Shown here: one piece after another, positions 12,860 through 22,187 of the stretch | Position numbering within the stretch: position 1 is the first letter of the stretch | Layout of the letters: each line of letters starts with the position of its first letter | Origin: Bremerella sp. TYQ1 | GTDB lineage: Bacteria > Planctomycetota > Planctomycetia > Pirellulales > Pirellulaceae | Direction: 5' to 3' | DNA: 64,000 bases | NCBI RefSeq assembly: GCF_020150455.1 | Contig: NZ_CP083740.1 | Span: 3,596,001 to 3,660,000 of the forward strand | Notes under the pieces: generated by a model | The model's database searches: none | What the model was told of the DNA's origin: nothing | What the model saw: the letters and a program-made list of their open reading frames with translations, nothing else | Translations under genes and position numbers: made by a program

Positions 12860-15800
12860 GTGCTGAAACGATTCCGCGATCGCCTGTTAAGCATTCACTC
12901 GAAGTCCACCCCTCAGCCGAAGCGTCGCCGATGGCGCAGCCGCTCGGCAGTCGAAGCGATGGAACCGCGATTGATGCTGACCGCGTCGGCGATCAACGGC
13001 GGAACTCCCGAGTCGCCGCTCGAGATCTACTTCGAGCGCGGCATCGAGTTCGAAGGCAAGCTGTTCTTTTATGGCAGTGTCGAGAACGATGAGGTCGGCG
13101 ACGAGCTATACACCTACGATTCCGCGACCGGCGACGTAACGCTTATCAAAGACATCAACGTCGGAGGTGTGTCGTCCAACATCGATCATTTCACCATCCT
13201 GGGCGATAAGCTTTATTTCACTGCCACGTCGGCCGACGTCGGCTCGGAAGTTTTCGTCTACGACCCCACTGCCCTCGAAGGTGCCGGCGACGTCTATAAC
13301 GTGACCGACATTCGTGCAGAAGCCTCAGGCTCGCTCCCGAAGAACTACGCCGTTCTCGATGGTAAGCTCTATTTCAACGCCTTCGGAACAGACCTTCAGA
13401 AAGAGCTGTATCGCTACGACCCCGACACCGGCCAAACGACGCTCGCTGCCAATATCTATGCCGAAGGCTCCTCCGACCCGACATTTTTGACCCCACTCGA
13501 CGGCAAGCTTTACTTTGCCGCATGGGACGACGACTACAAGTCGCAGCTATGGGTCTTCGATCCAGCCGCCAACGCAGGCGCTGGGGAAGCAACCCGCGTT
13601 TCAGAAATCAATTCGTCCGGCAACGACGGTTTCTCAGTCACGGAAATCACGCTGCTTAACGACAAGCTTTACTTCGCCGCCGATGACGGTACCGTCGGAA
13701 AAGAAATCTGGGAGTTCGATCCTGCTTCAGGCGTCGACGGAACGCTGACACGCAGAACCGGCATTTCAGGAACAGGGAATACATTCCCCAATTCGTTGGC
13801 AGTATTCAACGGCGAACTGTTCTTTCAAGCGTTCCGCAACGATGTGGGTGCCGAGCTTTGGAGCTACAACTCAACAACGCACGCCGTCACGCTCATCGAC
13901 GATCTCAACGAAGGACTTCCCAACTCGACACCGACGGACCTGACCCCGCTCAACGGAAGCCTCTTCTTTGCTGCCTTCACTCCGCTGACAGGCTCAGAGG
14001 TTTGGCAATACGATCCGACCGCCAATAATGGGGCCGGAAGCATCACGGCTTTCGATGTCGATCCAGGCGTTTCCTCAGGATTCCCTGCCTACTTAGTCAC
14101 CGTCGGCAATCACTTATACTTCAGTTCGTTCAACGGGGCTGGCACGCGTATTATGTACGGCGTGGAAGTCTCCTCCCCGATAACCGCCGAGGACGACTCC
14201 TACGAAACGAATGAAGACACGGCGCTGACCGTCAGTGCGTCCGGCGTGCTAACCAACGACGTCGGCAGTTCTTTAACGGCCAGCATTGTCACCGACGTGC
14301 AGCATGGAACGTTGACGCTCAACCCTGACGGCAGCTTCACCTACGACCCGGACGACGATTACTTCGGGACCGATCAGTTCACCTACCAAGCGAGCGACGG
14401 CAGCGGATTCACTGCCACGGCAACCGTCTTGCTGACGATCACTTCGCAGCCAGACAGTGCCATCATTGGCGGAACCATCACCGGCACGATCGGTGAAGAC
14501 GATACGTCTGCCATCGGCGGTACACTGACAATCACCGATGCCGACCCCGGCGAAGCTTCGTTTGTCGCTCAAGCAAACACCACGAGCAGTTTCGGAGAGT
14601 TCTCCGTCAATGCAGCCGGCGTCTGGTCTTACACGCTCGACAATGCCGCGGCACAAAGCCTGAACGCCAATGAAACGGCAACCGACTTGTTCACCGTGTT
14701 GTCGGTCGATGGGACGCCTCAGCTGATCAGTATTACGATCACAGGTTCGGCCGATAGCCCGGTTGCTACGATCGACTCGATCAGCGCCGCACGCTATGTC
14801 GGCAACGCGATTGACGTGACCGCCTCGGCGACCGATGTCGACACGCCCAACAGCAGTTTGACGTTCAGCTACGAAGTGTTCCTCGATCAGGAAATGACAC
14901 CTTTTGCTTCCGATAGCGGCACAGCGCTGACGAACTTCCAGTTCACCCCTTCGGTAGCCGGGGCATATCGGATTGTGCTGACAGTCACCGACGGGGATGG
15001 AAAAACGCACACCGTCCAGCAGTCGATCAACGTGACGACAAGCTCCGTTTTGGAACTGAAGTTCGAGAACGATCTCGGCACTGCCGGTGAAGTCGACAAC
15101 AGCGGTTCTTCGCCGCAAGCCACGTTCAACGAATGGCAAGATGCCACGGCCGAGCTGTGGATCACCATTGCCGGCGATATTCCTGCCGCGCCGTTCGACT
15201 TGACCTTCCAATTCGCAAGCACGAGCAGTTGGTTTATTGATCCCGTCTTACTCGACAGCGTGGGAGACGGCGCCACCTGGTCGACCGAATCTGGCATCAC
15301 GACCGCGACACTTCAGAATGTCGATCTGACCGAACATCAGCCAGGCGATCGGGTACTGTTGGCCACCATTCAGTTCCCGAAGAATGCGGAAGATGTTGTC
15401 GGCGTTCCGATGAATGCCTCCGGCCAATATCCAACCGCGAGCACTAACCATGGTGTCGAGCTCCTTTCCGGCGGCGTCGATGGCACCGAGCAAGCCTTCA
15501 GCACCATGGAAGACGTTACCGGCCGCTTTATCCCTGTGGTGTACGACCTTAACGACGACGGCAAAGTCAGCCTGGCCGACTTTGGTTTGTTCGTGCAAGC
15601 GTTTAACCTGACCCCTAGCGAGCAGTTCCCTCATGCCTATGGCTCTGACTTCAACCTCAGCGGCCATGTCAGCTTGCCCGACTTTGGCTTGTTCGTCATC
15701 CACTTCGGCTTCTACAAAGGTGGCCCGCAAACCGTGTACGACATTCGTGGCTTCGACGAACCAGCCCAGGCCGCGACATTCTCGCTGCTTGAAGGGGAAT

Positions 15801-16126
15801 CGATCGCGCCGCCAGCATCGCTACCACGGACTACCATCGCGGCAGCATCAGCAATCGAAATAGCTACTTCCGTCGATAACGCCGTCACGGAACCATCGGC
15901 CCTGTATCCTCTATTCACGTCCACTTCCCCATCGACGACACCTGCGGAAGAGTCCACTCTGCCGCTAGAGTATCCCGAGGAATCTGCCGAACCATGGGCA
16001 ATCAGCACATCGTTCGATCCTCGTTTCATCGACGCGGCATGGGAAAACGAAGAAGACTTCTCCGATCCCGCAGACATTGCCCAATGGGATGAAGAGGTAG
16101 AGCTGGAACCGGTCTGGTCGCTGTAA
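12860..16126 (+). CDS. Large exported surface protein with EPR motif, cadherin-like domains and dockerin
   Basis: A surface protein of about 1088 residues. After a basic N-terminus comes EAMEPRLMLTA, the planctomycete export/localisation motif. Residues to about 440 contain repeats of the pattern DGKLYF plus ELW, likely a seven-bladed or hyalin-like propeller. Then come cadherin/VCBS-type Ig modules (TNEDTALTVSASGVLTNDVG; DNAAAQSLNANETATDLF), a cohesin-like section, and a dockerin pair near the C-terminus (DLNDDGKVSLADFGLF and DFNLSGHVSLPDFGLF). The start GTG at 12860 has AAGG upstream and gives the usual short basic leader; GTG at 12794 is an alternative. It probably functions in adhesion or as a scaffold. 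Confidence 0.82.
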   Translation: MLKRFRDRLLSIHSKSTPQPKRRRWRSRSAVEAMEPRLMLTASAINGGTPESPLEIYFERGIEFEGKLFFYGSVENDEVGDELYTYDSATGDVTLIKDINVGGVSSNIDHFTILGDKLYFTATSADVGSEVFVYDPTALEGAGDVYNVTDIRAEASGSLPKNYAVLDGKLYFNAFGTDLQKELYRYDPDTGQTTLAANIYAEGSSDPTFLTPLDGKLYFAAWDDDYKSQLWVFDPAANAGAGEATRVSEINSSGNDGFSVTEITLLNDKLYFAADDGTVGKEIWEFDPASGVDGTLTRRTGISGTGNTFPNSLAVFNGELFFQAFRNDVGAELWSYNSTTHAVTLIDDLNEGLPNSTPTDLTPLNGSLFFAAFTPLTGSEVWQYDPTANNGAGSITAFDVDPGVSSGFPAYLVTVGNHLYFSSFNGAGTRIMYGVEVSSPITAEDDSYETNEDTALTVSASGVLTNDVGSSLTASIVTDVQHGTLTLNPDGSFTYDPDDDYFGTDQFTYQASDGSGFTATATVLLTITSQPDSAIIGGTITGTIGEDDTSAIGGTLTITDADPGEASFVAQANTTSSFGEFSVNAAGVWSYTLDNAAAQSLNANETATDLFTVLSVDGTPQLISITITGSADSPVATIDSISAARYVGNAIDVTASATDVDTPNSSLTFSYEVFLDQEMTPFASDSGTALTNFQFTPSVAGAYRIVLTVTDGDGKTHTVQQSINVTTSSVLELKFENDLGTAGEVDNSGSSPQATFNEWQDATAELWITIAGDIPAAPFDLTFQFASTSSWFIDPVLLDSVGDGATWSTESGITTATLQNVDLTEHQPGDRVLLATIQFPKNAEDVVGVPMNASGQYPTASTNHGVELLSGGVDGTEQAFSTMEDVTGRFIPVVYDLNDDGKVSLADFGLFVQAFNLTPSEQFPHAYGSDFNLSGHVSLPDFGLFVIHFGFYKGGPQTVYDIRGFDEPAQAATFSLLEGESIAPPASLPRTTIAAASAIEIATSVDNAVTEPSALYPLFTSTSPSTTPAEESTLPLEYPEESAEPWAISTSFDPRFIDAAWENEEDFSDPADIAQWDEEVELEPVWSL

Positions 16127-16323
16127 CGGCGATCTGACTTGTCAATATTCGGCGGAAAAGATTTTCGCGACTTGCGATTATCCACGCTCATCATGGTGGT
16201 AAGTCGTTGCCTGTAAGGTGTTATCTGCCTTACATTAATAATGGCTCTTGGATGCAACGTATCACGTTTACGCGGACGCGTGAACGTGTGACTATTCGCT
16301 CCGCTGACTTATCTAACTATTGC
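16127..16323. promoter_or_regulatory. Upstream region of the signalling operon
   Basis: A 197-base region with no gene and no clear terminator for the surface protein. Reading frames in it run into the kinase without a ribosome binding site. It presumably carries the promoter of the signalling operon. Confidence 0.35.
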
Positions 16324-19300
16324 ATGCGTATCGTCCATAAGTTGCTGTTGGCGACCGTCCTGCCGGCCCTGTTGATTTGGGTAGTCGGGTACTATGCGGT
16401 TGCTGTCAGCGAACGTAGCCTGAAGGAAGTGATCGAGGCACGTTCGTCGGCGCGCGCCGCGGCGGTGATGGATGAAATCGATCGGGCCCTCACCTCCCAC
16501 ATCGCCAACCTACAGGCCCTTTCGCGAAGTACTCTCGTTCGGCAGACGCTGGCCGAATCGAATGCCACGTTCGCAGAACTCGCCGATCCGCTCGCCGAAG
16601 TCGAGAACCTCGACAAGATCTGGCAGACCGGCAGCGTCGCTCAGCAGCAAGACTTGCTTGCCGGGCTGATCGACAACCAGCTTTCCCAGGAACTGCGATT
16701 GCGTTCCGAGAAACTCCAGGAAGCCGCTGGCTATCCCGTCTATGGCGAGATCTTCTTCACCAACCGTTACGGCGGCATCGCGGCGCTGACCAGCCGCACG
16801 TCCGACTTCCGGCAAGATGACGAGCAGTGGTGGCAACAGGCAGTCCAAAATCAGATTTACGTGGGGGATGTCGCGTTCGACGAAAGCGCTCACGTTTACT
16901 CTGTCGAAATCTGTATTGCCGTCGAAACGCCCGACGGCAAACTGGCCGGCGTCATGAAAGCTGTGCTGAACATCCAGGAAGTGTTCAACATCATTGATGG
17001 CCAATCGCGTGCCGACACCCACGCGTACACCGAGTTCTTCCTGTTCACCAAAGACTTCAAGATCGTCCGCGGTCCTGCTGGCCATTCGGAACCACTTGCC
17101 GATGGTCGCGAATACTTTCAGAACCTCGACGAAGACTTCACCCAGAAGGGCGTCATTGCCACACGCCGCCGACCGGATGGCAACGGCGAAGTCCTTGCCG
17201 CTTACGCCACCTCGGCAGGCGAAGCAGACGCGCGGCAAAACTTGAACTGGATTGTTATGGTGCAGCAGGAAGCGGCCCTCGTTTTCGCGCCGATCTATAC
17301 CATGCGGCAAAACATCTGGTCGCTCGCTCTCTTCGCGACGCTACTGACATTGGCCGTGGCCGGAGGGTTCTCGTGGTCGCTGTCCCGTCGCATTCGCGAG
17401 ATCACCGACGCGTCGGTCTCGATCGGTGAAGGCGACTGGGAGACCAAAGTCCCCGTCCATGGCAGCGACGAAGCGACCCAGCTTGCTCGGCAGTTCAACT
17501 TGATGACGGCCCAGTTGACCGAGATGAATCGCCAACTGGTCACCGCCAAGGAACAAGCCGAAGCGGCCAACCAATCCAAAAGCGACTTCCTCGCGAACAT
17601 GAGCCACGAGATTCGCACGCCGATGAACGGCATCATCGGCATGACCGAATTGCTGCTCAATACCGACCTGACCAACGAACAGCGCGAGTACCAGAAGCTT
17701 GTGCAAAGTTCGGCCGACGCCCTGCTCGTCCTGCTGAACGACATCCTCGACTTCTCCAAGATCGAAGCAGGCAAGATGGAGCTGGAAGATGCTCCGTTCC
17801 GTCTTCGCGACACGCTCGGTTCCACGTTGCATACGCTCGCCGGCAGGGCCTCCAGCAAAGGGGTTGAGTTGGCCGTACGAATCGTGCCGGATGTGCCCGA
17901 CTTCCTTCGCGGCGACTCAAGTCGCTTGCGGCAGATTGTCGTGAACCTGGTCGGCAACGCGATCAAGTTTACTGAAAAAGGAGAAGTCGTCATGAAAGTC
18001 GAGAACGAAGCGTTCTCCGGCGACTTCATCACCCTCCACTTCTCCGTTCGCGATACCGGCATCGGCATATCGCCGGAGAAGCAAACCCAGATCTTCGACG
18101 CGTTCACGCAAGCGGACGCTTCCACCACGCGGCAATATGGCGGCACCGGATTGGGACTCGCGATTTCCTCGCAGCTGACCAAGATGATGGGAGGGAAAAT
18201 CTGGGTCGAAAGTGCCGCCGGCCAAGGCAGCACGTTCCACTTCACCGCTCGGTTCCGCCGTTCAGAAAAACAGCCCGACACCAAGCCTGCCGCACTCGAT
18301 TCGCTTTACGACTTACACGTTCTGATCGTCGACGACAACTCGACCAACCGCATCATCTGCGAAGAGATGCTCGTTAACTGGGGCATGAAACCGAAGTCGG
18401 TCTCCAGCGGCCAAGATGCCCTGCAGGAATTGCAACGAGCTCGGCAAAAGGAAGATCCGTATCAGCTGATTCTTGTCGACGTAATGATGCCTGAGATGGA
18501 TGGATTGCAGTTGGTGCGGCACATCCGCCAGATCGAGGACTCGCCCGAACTGACGATCATGATGCTGTCGTCGGCCGATCGTCCGACCGATCCTGACTTC
18601 AGCGACAAACATGGCATCGCGAAATGCATCACCAAGCCCATCACCCAGTCGATGCTGCTCAATGGCATTGCCACGGCGATGGGTACCTCCCGTTCCGATT
18701 CGATCCATGGCGAGCATCTGCTGCCTGATAAAACCAAGAAGTTCGTGCCGCGGCACATCCTTCTGGCCGAAGATGGCGTCGTGAATCGGAAAGTCGCCCA
18801 AAGCCTGCTCGAAAATCGCGGACACTATGTCACCGCGGTCGAGAATGGTCGCCTGGCCGTCGATGCGTATCGCTCCGGCACGTTCGACTTGATCCTTATG
18901 GATGTGCAGATGCCGGTTTTGGATGGCTTCGCGGCGACCGCTGAAATTCGCCAGCTCGAATTCAACGCCGAACGCAGCATTCCCATCATTGCGTTGACCG
19001 CCCATGCCATGAAAGGAGATCGCGAACGTTGTCTCGAAGGTGGTATGAACGATTACGTTTCCAAGCCATTCCGCCCCGAAGAACTGTTCGCTGCCGTCGA
19101 AAAGATTAAACCGGCACTGGGGGACGAACCCGATCCATCCCCCAGCGAAAGCACGACGCCCCCTGCCCAAGACACTGGCGCGTTCGATCTGGAACGAGCC
19201 TTAGAAAACGTCGGGGGTAACGACGAAATCTTGCAAGAGATGATTGCCCTGTTCCTGACCGAGTGCCCCAAGCAGATGCACGAGATTGAAGACGCCTACG

Positions 19301-19530
19301 AAAACGGCAATCTCGAAAAGCTGATTCGCTCGGCCCATACGCTCAAAGGCTCCGTAGCGCTGTTTGCGGCCGACGAAGCAACCGCAGCGGCTCGCAAAAT
19401 CGAGTTCATGGGACGCGACGAGAAACTCGACGAGTTCTCCTCGGCATGGAGCAATCTGCAGGAAAAAATCGACCAGTTGACGTCCGCCCTGTCCGCAGCC
19501 CAAACGCCCCGAGACGAACATTCCCCATGA
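16324..19530 (+). CDS. Hybrid sensor histidine kinase with two receivers and HPt
   Basis: A membrane-bound hybrid kinase of 1068 residues. A first transmembrane helix lies at about residues 8-26, a Cache-like periplasmic sensor at about 30-320, a second helix at about 325-345, then HAMP, HisKA with phospho-acceptor His428 in MSHEIRTPMNG, HATPase (DTGIGIS, GGTGLGLAIS), receiver 1 with Asp719 in LVDVMMPEMDG, receiver 2 with Asp860 in LMDVQMPVLDG, and an HPt domain with His1005 in AHTLKGS. It can thus run a complete phosphorelay alone. The ATG at 16324 begins just before the first membrane helix; upstream in-frame starts (16207, 16252) lack support. Its stop overlaps the next ATG by four bases. 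Confidence 0.9.
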   Translation: MRIVHKLLLATVLPALLIWVVGYYAVAVSERSLKEVIEARSSARAAAVMDEIDRALTSHIANLQALSRSTLVRQTLAESNATFAELADPLAEVENLDKIWQTGSVAQQQDLLAGLIDNQLSQELRLRSEKLQEAAGYPVYGEIFFTNRYGGIAALTSRTSDFRQDDEQWWQQAVQNQIYVGDVAFDESAHVYSVEICIAVETPDGKLAGVMKAVLNIQEVFNIIDGQSRADTHAYTEFFLFTKDFKIVRGPAGHSEPLADGREYFQNLDEDFTQKGVIATRRRPDGNGEVLAAYATSAGEADARQNLNWIVMVQQEAALVFAPIYTMRQNIWSLALFATLLTLAVAGGFSWSLSRRIREITDASVSIGEGDWETKVPVHGSDEATQLARQFNLMTAQLTEMNRQLVTAKEQAEAANQSKSDFLANMSHEIRTPMNGIIGMTELLLNTDLTNEQREYQKLVQSSADALLVLLNDILDFSKIEAGKMELEDAPFRLRDTLGSTLHTLAGRASSKGVELAVRIVPDVPDFLRGDSSRLRQIVVNLVGNAIKFTEKGEVVMKVENEAFSGDFITLHFSVRDTGIGISPEKQTQIFDAFTQADASTTRQYGGTGLGLAISSQLTKMMGGKIWVESAAGQGSTFHFTARFRRSEKQPDTKPAALDSLYDLHVLIVDDNSTNRIICEEMLVNWGMKPKSVSSGQDALQELQRARQKEDPYQLILVDVMMPEMDGLQLVRHIRQIEDSPELTIMMLSSADRPTDPDFSDKHGIAKCITKPITQSMLLNGIATAMGTSRSDSIHGEHLLPDKTKKFVPRHILLAEDGVVNRKVAQSLLENRGHYVTAVENGRLAVDAYRSGTFDLILMDVQMPVLDGFAATAEIRQLEFNAERSIPIIALTAHAMKGDRERCLEGGMNDYVSKPFRPEELFAAVEKIKPALGDEPDPSPSESTTPPAQDTGAFDLERALENVGGNDEILQEMIALFLTECPKQMHEIEDAYENGNLEKLIRSAHTLKGSVALFAADEATAAARKIEFMGRDEKLDEFSSAWSNLQEKIDQLTSALSAAQTPRDEHSP

Positions 19531-20771
19531 GAGTCCTCGTTGCCGAAGATGGAATGATGATGCGGCGAATCCTCGTTCGGGCGCTCGAGGGCTGGGAATA
19601 TGACGTCACCGAAGTGGAAGATGGCAATCAAGCTTGGGAAGCGTTTCAGCAGGAACCGTTCCGCATTATCCTGACCGACTGGGTCATGCCAGAGATGGAC
19701 GGCTTAGAGCTGATCCGCCGCATTCGTTCTTCCGAAACGCCTTTTTACGTTTACATCATTCTGCTGACGGCGAAGAGCGAAAAGGAAGACCTGGTGGTCG
19801 GCATGGAGGCAGGCGCCGACGACTTCCTCGTCAAACCGGTCGATCACAACGAGCTGCGTGTCCGTCTTCGGGAAGGAGAACGGATCGTTCGCTTGGAACA
19901 AGAACTCGCCGAGCAAAACCGGCAGCTTCGCGAGACCCAAGCCGCGTTGGTCCAAAGCGAAAAGCTGGCCAGTCTCGGTCAGATGGCGGCCGGGATGGCG
20001 CACGAGATCAACAACCCCATCGCCCTGGTCGCCAACAACCTGGCAGTCCTCAAACGCGACGTCGCTGCGGCATTCGAACTGCTGGACGTATATCGATCGC
20101 TGCACGAAGAGATCGCCAAGACGCATCCTGAAGTTGCCCAGAAAGCAGCCGAGCTGGAAGAAGAGTGCGACTATCAATGGATCCGCGACGAATCCCCCCA
20201 GATGTTCGACCGTTCGCAGCATGGCCTGCAGCGCGTCCGCGACATCGTGCAGAACCTCCGTTCGTTTGCTCGGCTCGACGAAGCGGAACTCGACTACATG
20301 GACGTCAACGCGGCGTTGTTTGCCGTTTCGCAGCTGCTGCACCATGAAATCGAGTCGCGTCAGATCGAACTGTCCATCGACCCCGGCGAAGTGCCCGACA
20401 TTCTGTGCGAGCCCGTCAAGATCCAACAGGTGCTGCACCACTTATTGCTAAATGCAGTCCAAGCGAGCCAGCCCGGCAGCCATATCTCGCTCCGTTCTTC
20501 CCGCTGCGAAGAAGGTGTCCAAATCGAAGTTCAAGACCATGGCTGCGGTATGTCAGATAGCGAGCTAGCTCATATCTTTGAACCCTTTTTCACAACCAGG
20601 GCCGTAGGAAGCGGCCAAGGGCTGGGTCTCGCGGTCAGCTACGGCATCGTCCGCGACCATGGAGGTTCGATTCAAGTTCGCAGTCAATTGGGCCGCGGCA
20701 GCACTTTTAGTGTACAATTGCCTGTACGACCGCTCGAGAGTCAAACCACGGGAGGTAGTCATGAAGAATAA
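19527..20771 (+). CDS. Receiver-histidine kinase
   Basis: A soluble 414-residue protein with an N-terminal receiver (Asp51 in LTDWVMPEMDG), a coiled linker (about 120-150), a HisKA domain with His159 in MAAGMAHEINNPIA, and a HATPase domain (DHGCGMSD; GSGQGLGLAVS). With the receiver in front it can take phosphate from the upstream phosphorelay kinase and pass the signal on. The ATG at 19527 forms an ATGA overlap with the upstream stop, and its stop overlaps the next gene by 11 bases. A longer frame start upstream would lie inside the kinase gene. Confidence 0.88.
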   Translation: MRVLVAEDGMMMRRILVRALEGWEYDVTEVEDGNQAWEAFQQEPFRIILTDWVMPEMDGLELIRRIRSSETPFYVYIILLTAKSEKEDLVVGMEAGADDFLVKPVDHNELRVRLREGERIVRLEQELAEQNRQLRETQAALVQSEKLASLGQMAAGMAHEINNPIALVANNLAVLKRDVAAAFELLDVYRSLHEEIAKTHPEVAQKAAELEEECDYQWIRDESPQMFDRSQHGLQRVRDIVQNLRSFARLDEAELDYMDVNAALFAVSQLLHHEIESRQIELSIDPGEVPDILCEPVKIQQVLHHLLLNAVQASQPGSHISLRSSRCEEGVQIEVQDHGCGMSDSELAHIFEPFFTTRAVGSGQGLGLAVSYGIVRDHGGSIQVRSQLGRGSTFSVQLPVRPLESQTTGGSHEE

Positions 20772-21327
20772 GCCATCGATTTTGCTGGTGGATGACGAGC
20801 CAGATATCTTGCACTCGCTGATTGGCCTGCTGCGCCGACAGTTTACCGTGCATACGGCGACGTCAGGCGAAGAAGCTTTGCAAATCATGGCCGAGCACCC
20901 CATTGCCGTCCTGATGACCGATCAGCGTATGCCGGAAATGACAGGGGCCGAACTGGCCAGTCATTGTTGCCGGCGGTTCCCCAAAACCACGCGAATCCTT
21001 TTCACTGGATATGCGGACATCAAGTCGGTCATCGAGGCCATCAACACCGGCGGACTTTACCGCTACGTGACGAAGCCTTGGGACCCGGACGAACTGATCG
21101 ATCTGCTTACCGAAGCGGTGGAAGTTTACGAAAAAGAAACCGCTCATCGGGAAATGCTCCACCAGATGCAACGCTATGTGGGCATGGGTCAGCAGATCTC
21201 GCAGCAATTACGGCTCGGCCAAGATGGGCAGACCATCGATCAAGACTTGCTGCAATCGTTCACCGAAACCGGCAATTTGTTGGAAGAACTTGCCAACGAA
21301 CCATGCAAACCGGCCGCAGGAGAGTAG
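20761..21327 (+). CDS. Response regulator, receiver domain plus helical tail
   Basis: A 188-residue response regulator. Receiver with acidic pocket DDE, phospho-acceptor Asp54 in LMTDQRMPEMTG, and the KPWDPDEL end typical of receivers that precede HD-GYP domains, but here no output domain follows, only an about 65-residue helical tail. The ATG at 20761 follows GGGAGG. It may be the terminal target of the kinases encoded just upstream, acting through protein contact rather than DNA. Confidence 0.88.
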   Translation: MKNKPSILLVDDEPDILHSLIGLLRRQFTVHTATSGEEALQIMAEHPIAVLMTDQRMPEMTGAELASHCCRRFPKTTRILFTGYADIKSVIEAINTGGLYRYVTKPWDPDELIDLLTEAVEVYEKETAHREMLHQMQRYVGMGQQISQQLRLGQDGQTIDQDLLQSFTETGNLLEELANEPCKPAAGE

Positions 21328-21332
21328 CCCCT

Positions 21333-21848
21333 TTGTCGACCAAACAACCTGTGCTGCTAACGGTTCTGATCGAAACGGCATCGTTCCGCTGGTATGTCGC
21401 CGGCATCGATCAGGCCGGCAACACCACCCCACTGCTTTGTTCCCAACAGGGAGATCTTGCGCCCTACGTCGGCCAATCGTTCGACGATCAGGCCAGCTTC
21501 CTGCGGCATCGGCTTGCCGGCGTGCTTCAGCGCGGCTGCGATCGACTGTGGGGTAAGATGATGAAGCCGTGCGAAATCGTCTTCGTTGCCGACAACCATT
21601 TCGCCGACGCGGACGAAAGCCTGACGCAGCGCGTCGCCGATCATTTCGACCAATGGATGACCAATCCGCCGGTCATCTTTTTTCAGATCGAAGCAGAATC
21701 GAAACCTTGCAGTCCGAAGCTGGCCACCATCGCCGGCGAGATCCCCAGCGATTGGCGCGACGCCCTCGAGAAAGGGTTCCCCGCGATGGTCACCCAGTGT
21801 GGTGAACAAGATCCGTGGGAGTTGGTCGCCTCGAAGCCTCATGCTTAA
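21333..21848 (+). CDS. Hypothetical protein, last gene of the signalling operon
   Basis: An unrecognised soluble protein of about 171 residues. It begins near LSTKQPVLLTVLIETASFRW and contains two tryptophan-rich patches and acidic segments; no membrane helix. The chosen TTG at 21333 has AGGAGAG nine bases upstream; an in-frame ATG at 21303 would overlap the response regulator by 25 bases. It lies five bases after that gene, so it is very probably co-transcribed and may be the partner or effector of the signalling cascade. Confidence 0.6.
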   Translation: MSTKQPVLLTVLIETASFRWYVAGIDQAGNTTPLLCSQQGDLAPYVGQSFDDQASFLRHRLAGVLQRGCDRLWGKMMKPCEIVFVADNHFADADESLTQRVADHFDQWMTNPPVIFFQIEAESKPCSPKLATIAGEIPSDWRDALEKGFPAMVTQCGEQDPWELVASKPHA

Positions 21849-22187
21849 AGCGGACTGAACGCCACTAATTTTCGCACCGGTGCTTCTTACTTGCCGACGC
21901 GTTGAATTATAAACGAGTCTGCGCACTCTTTGCAAGAATTATTGCACACTTGCACTCCAACACATGGGCAAGTCTTCGCGAAGAATACACCTGATTTTGG
22001 GCCGCAAGCGGTCGAAATTAAGGGTGCCGTTTTTACCTGGTCCGATGCGCGCAACAAAAAGTGCGTAGCCCCAACGAGTTACGCACTTTCAATTTCTTTG
22101 CCAGAGTCGCTTGGACACTCCGATATAATAACTCAAGAGTTTCCAGCACCGATCTATGGCAATTCGATCTTCTTTTCGGCCAAGCCT
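21849..22187. other. Intergenic region between convergent operons
   Basis: A 339-base convergent region. It holds one clear terminator hairpin (listed separately) and otherwise no gene that I can support; short reading frames here have no ribosome binding site. Confidence 0.5.
22052..22089 (-). terminator. Intrinsic terminator of the DUF1552 operon
   Basis: AAAGTGCGTA pairs with TTACGCACTTT (stem arms at about 22058-22067 and 22079-22089). On the minus strand TTTTTG follows. On the plus strand a weaker T-rich tail follows, so it may serve both convergent operons. Confidence 0.8.

Noticed and set aside
14273..15211. 312-codon minus-strand frame
   Set aside because: Antisense to the surface protein; no domain and no ribosome binding site.
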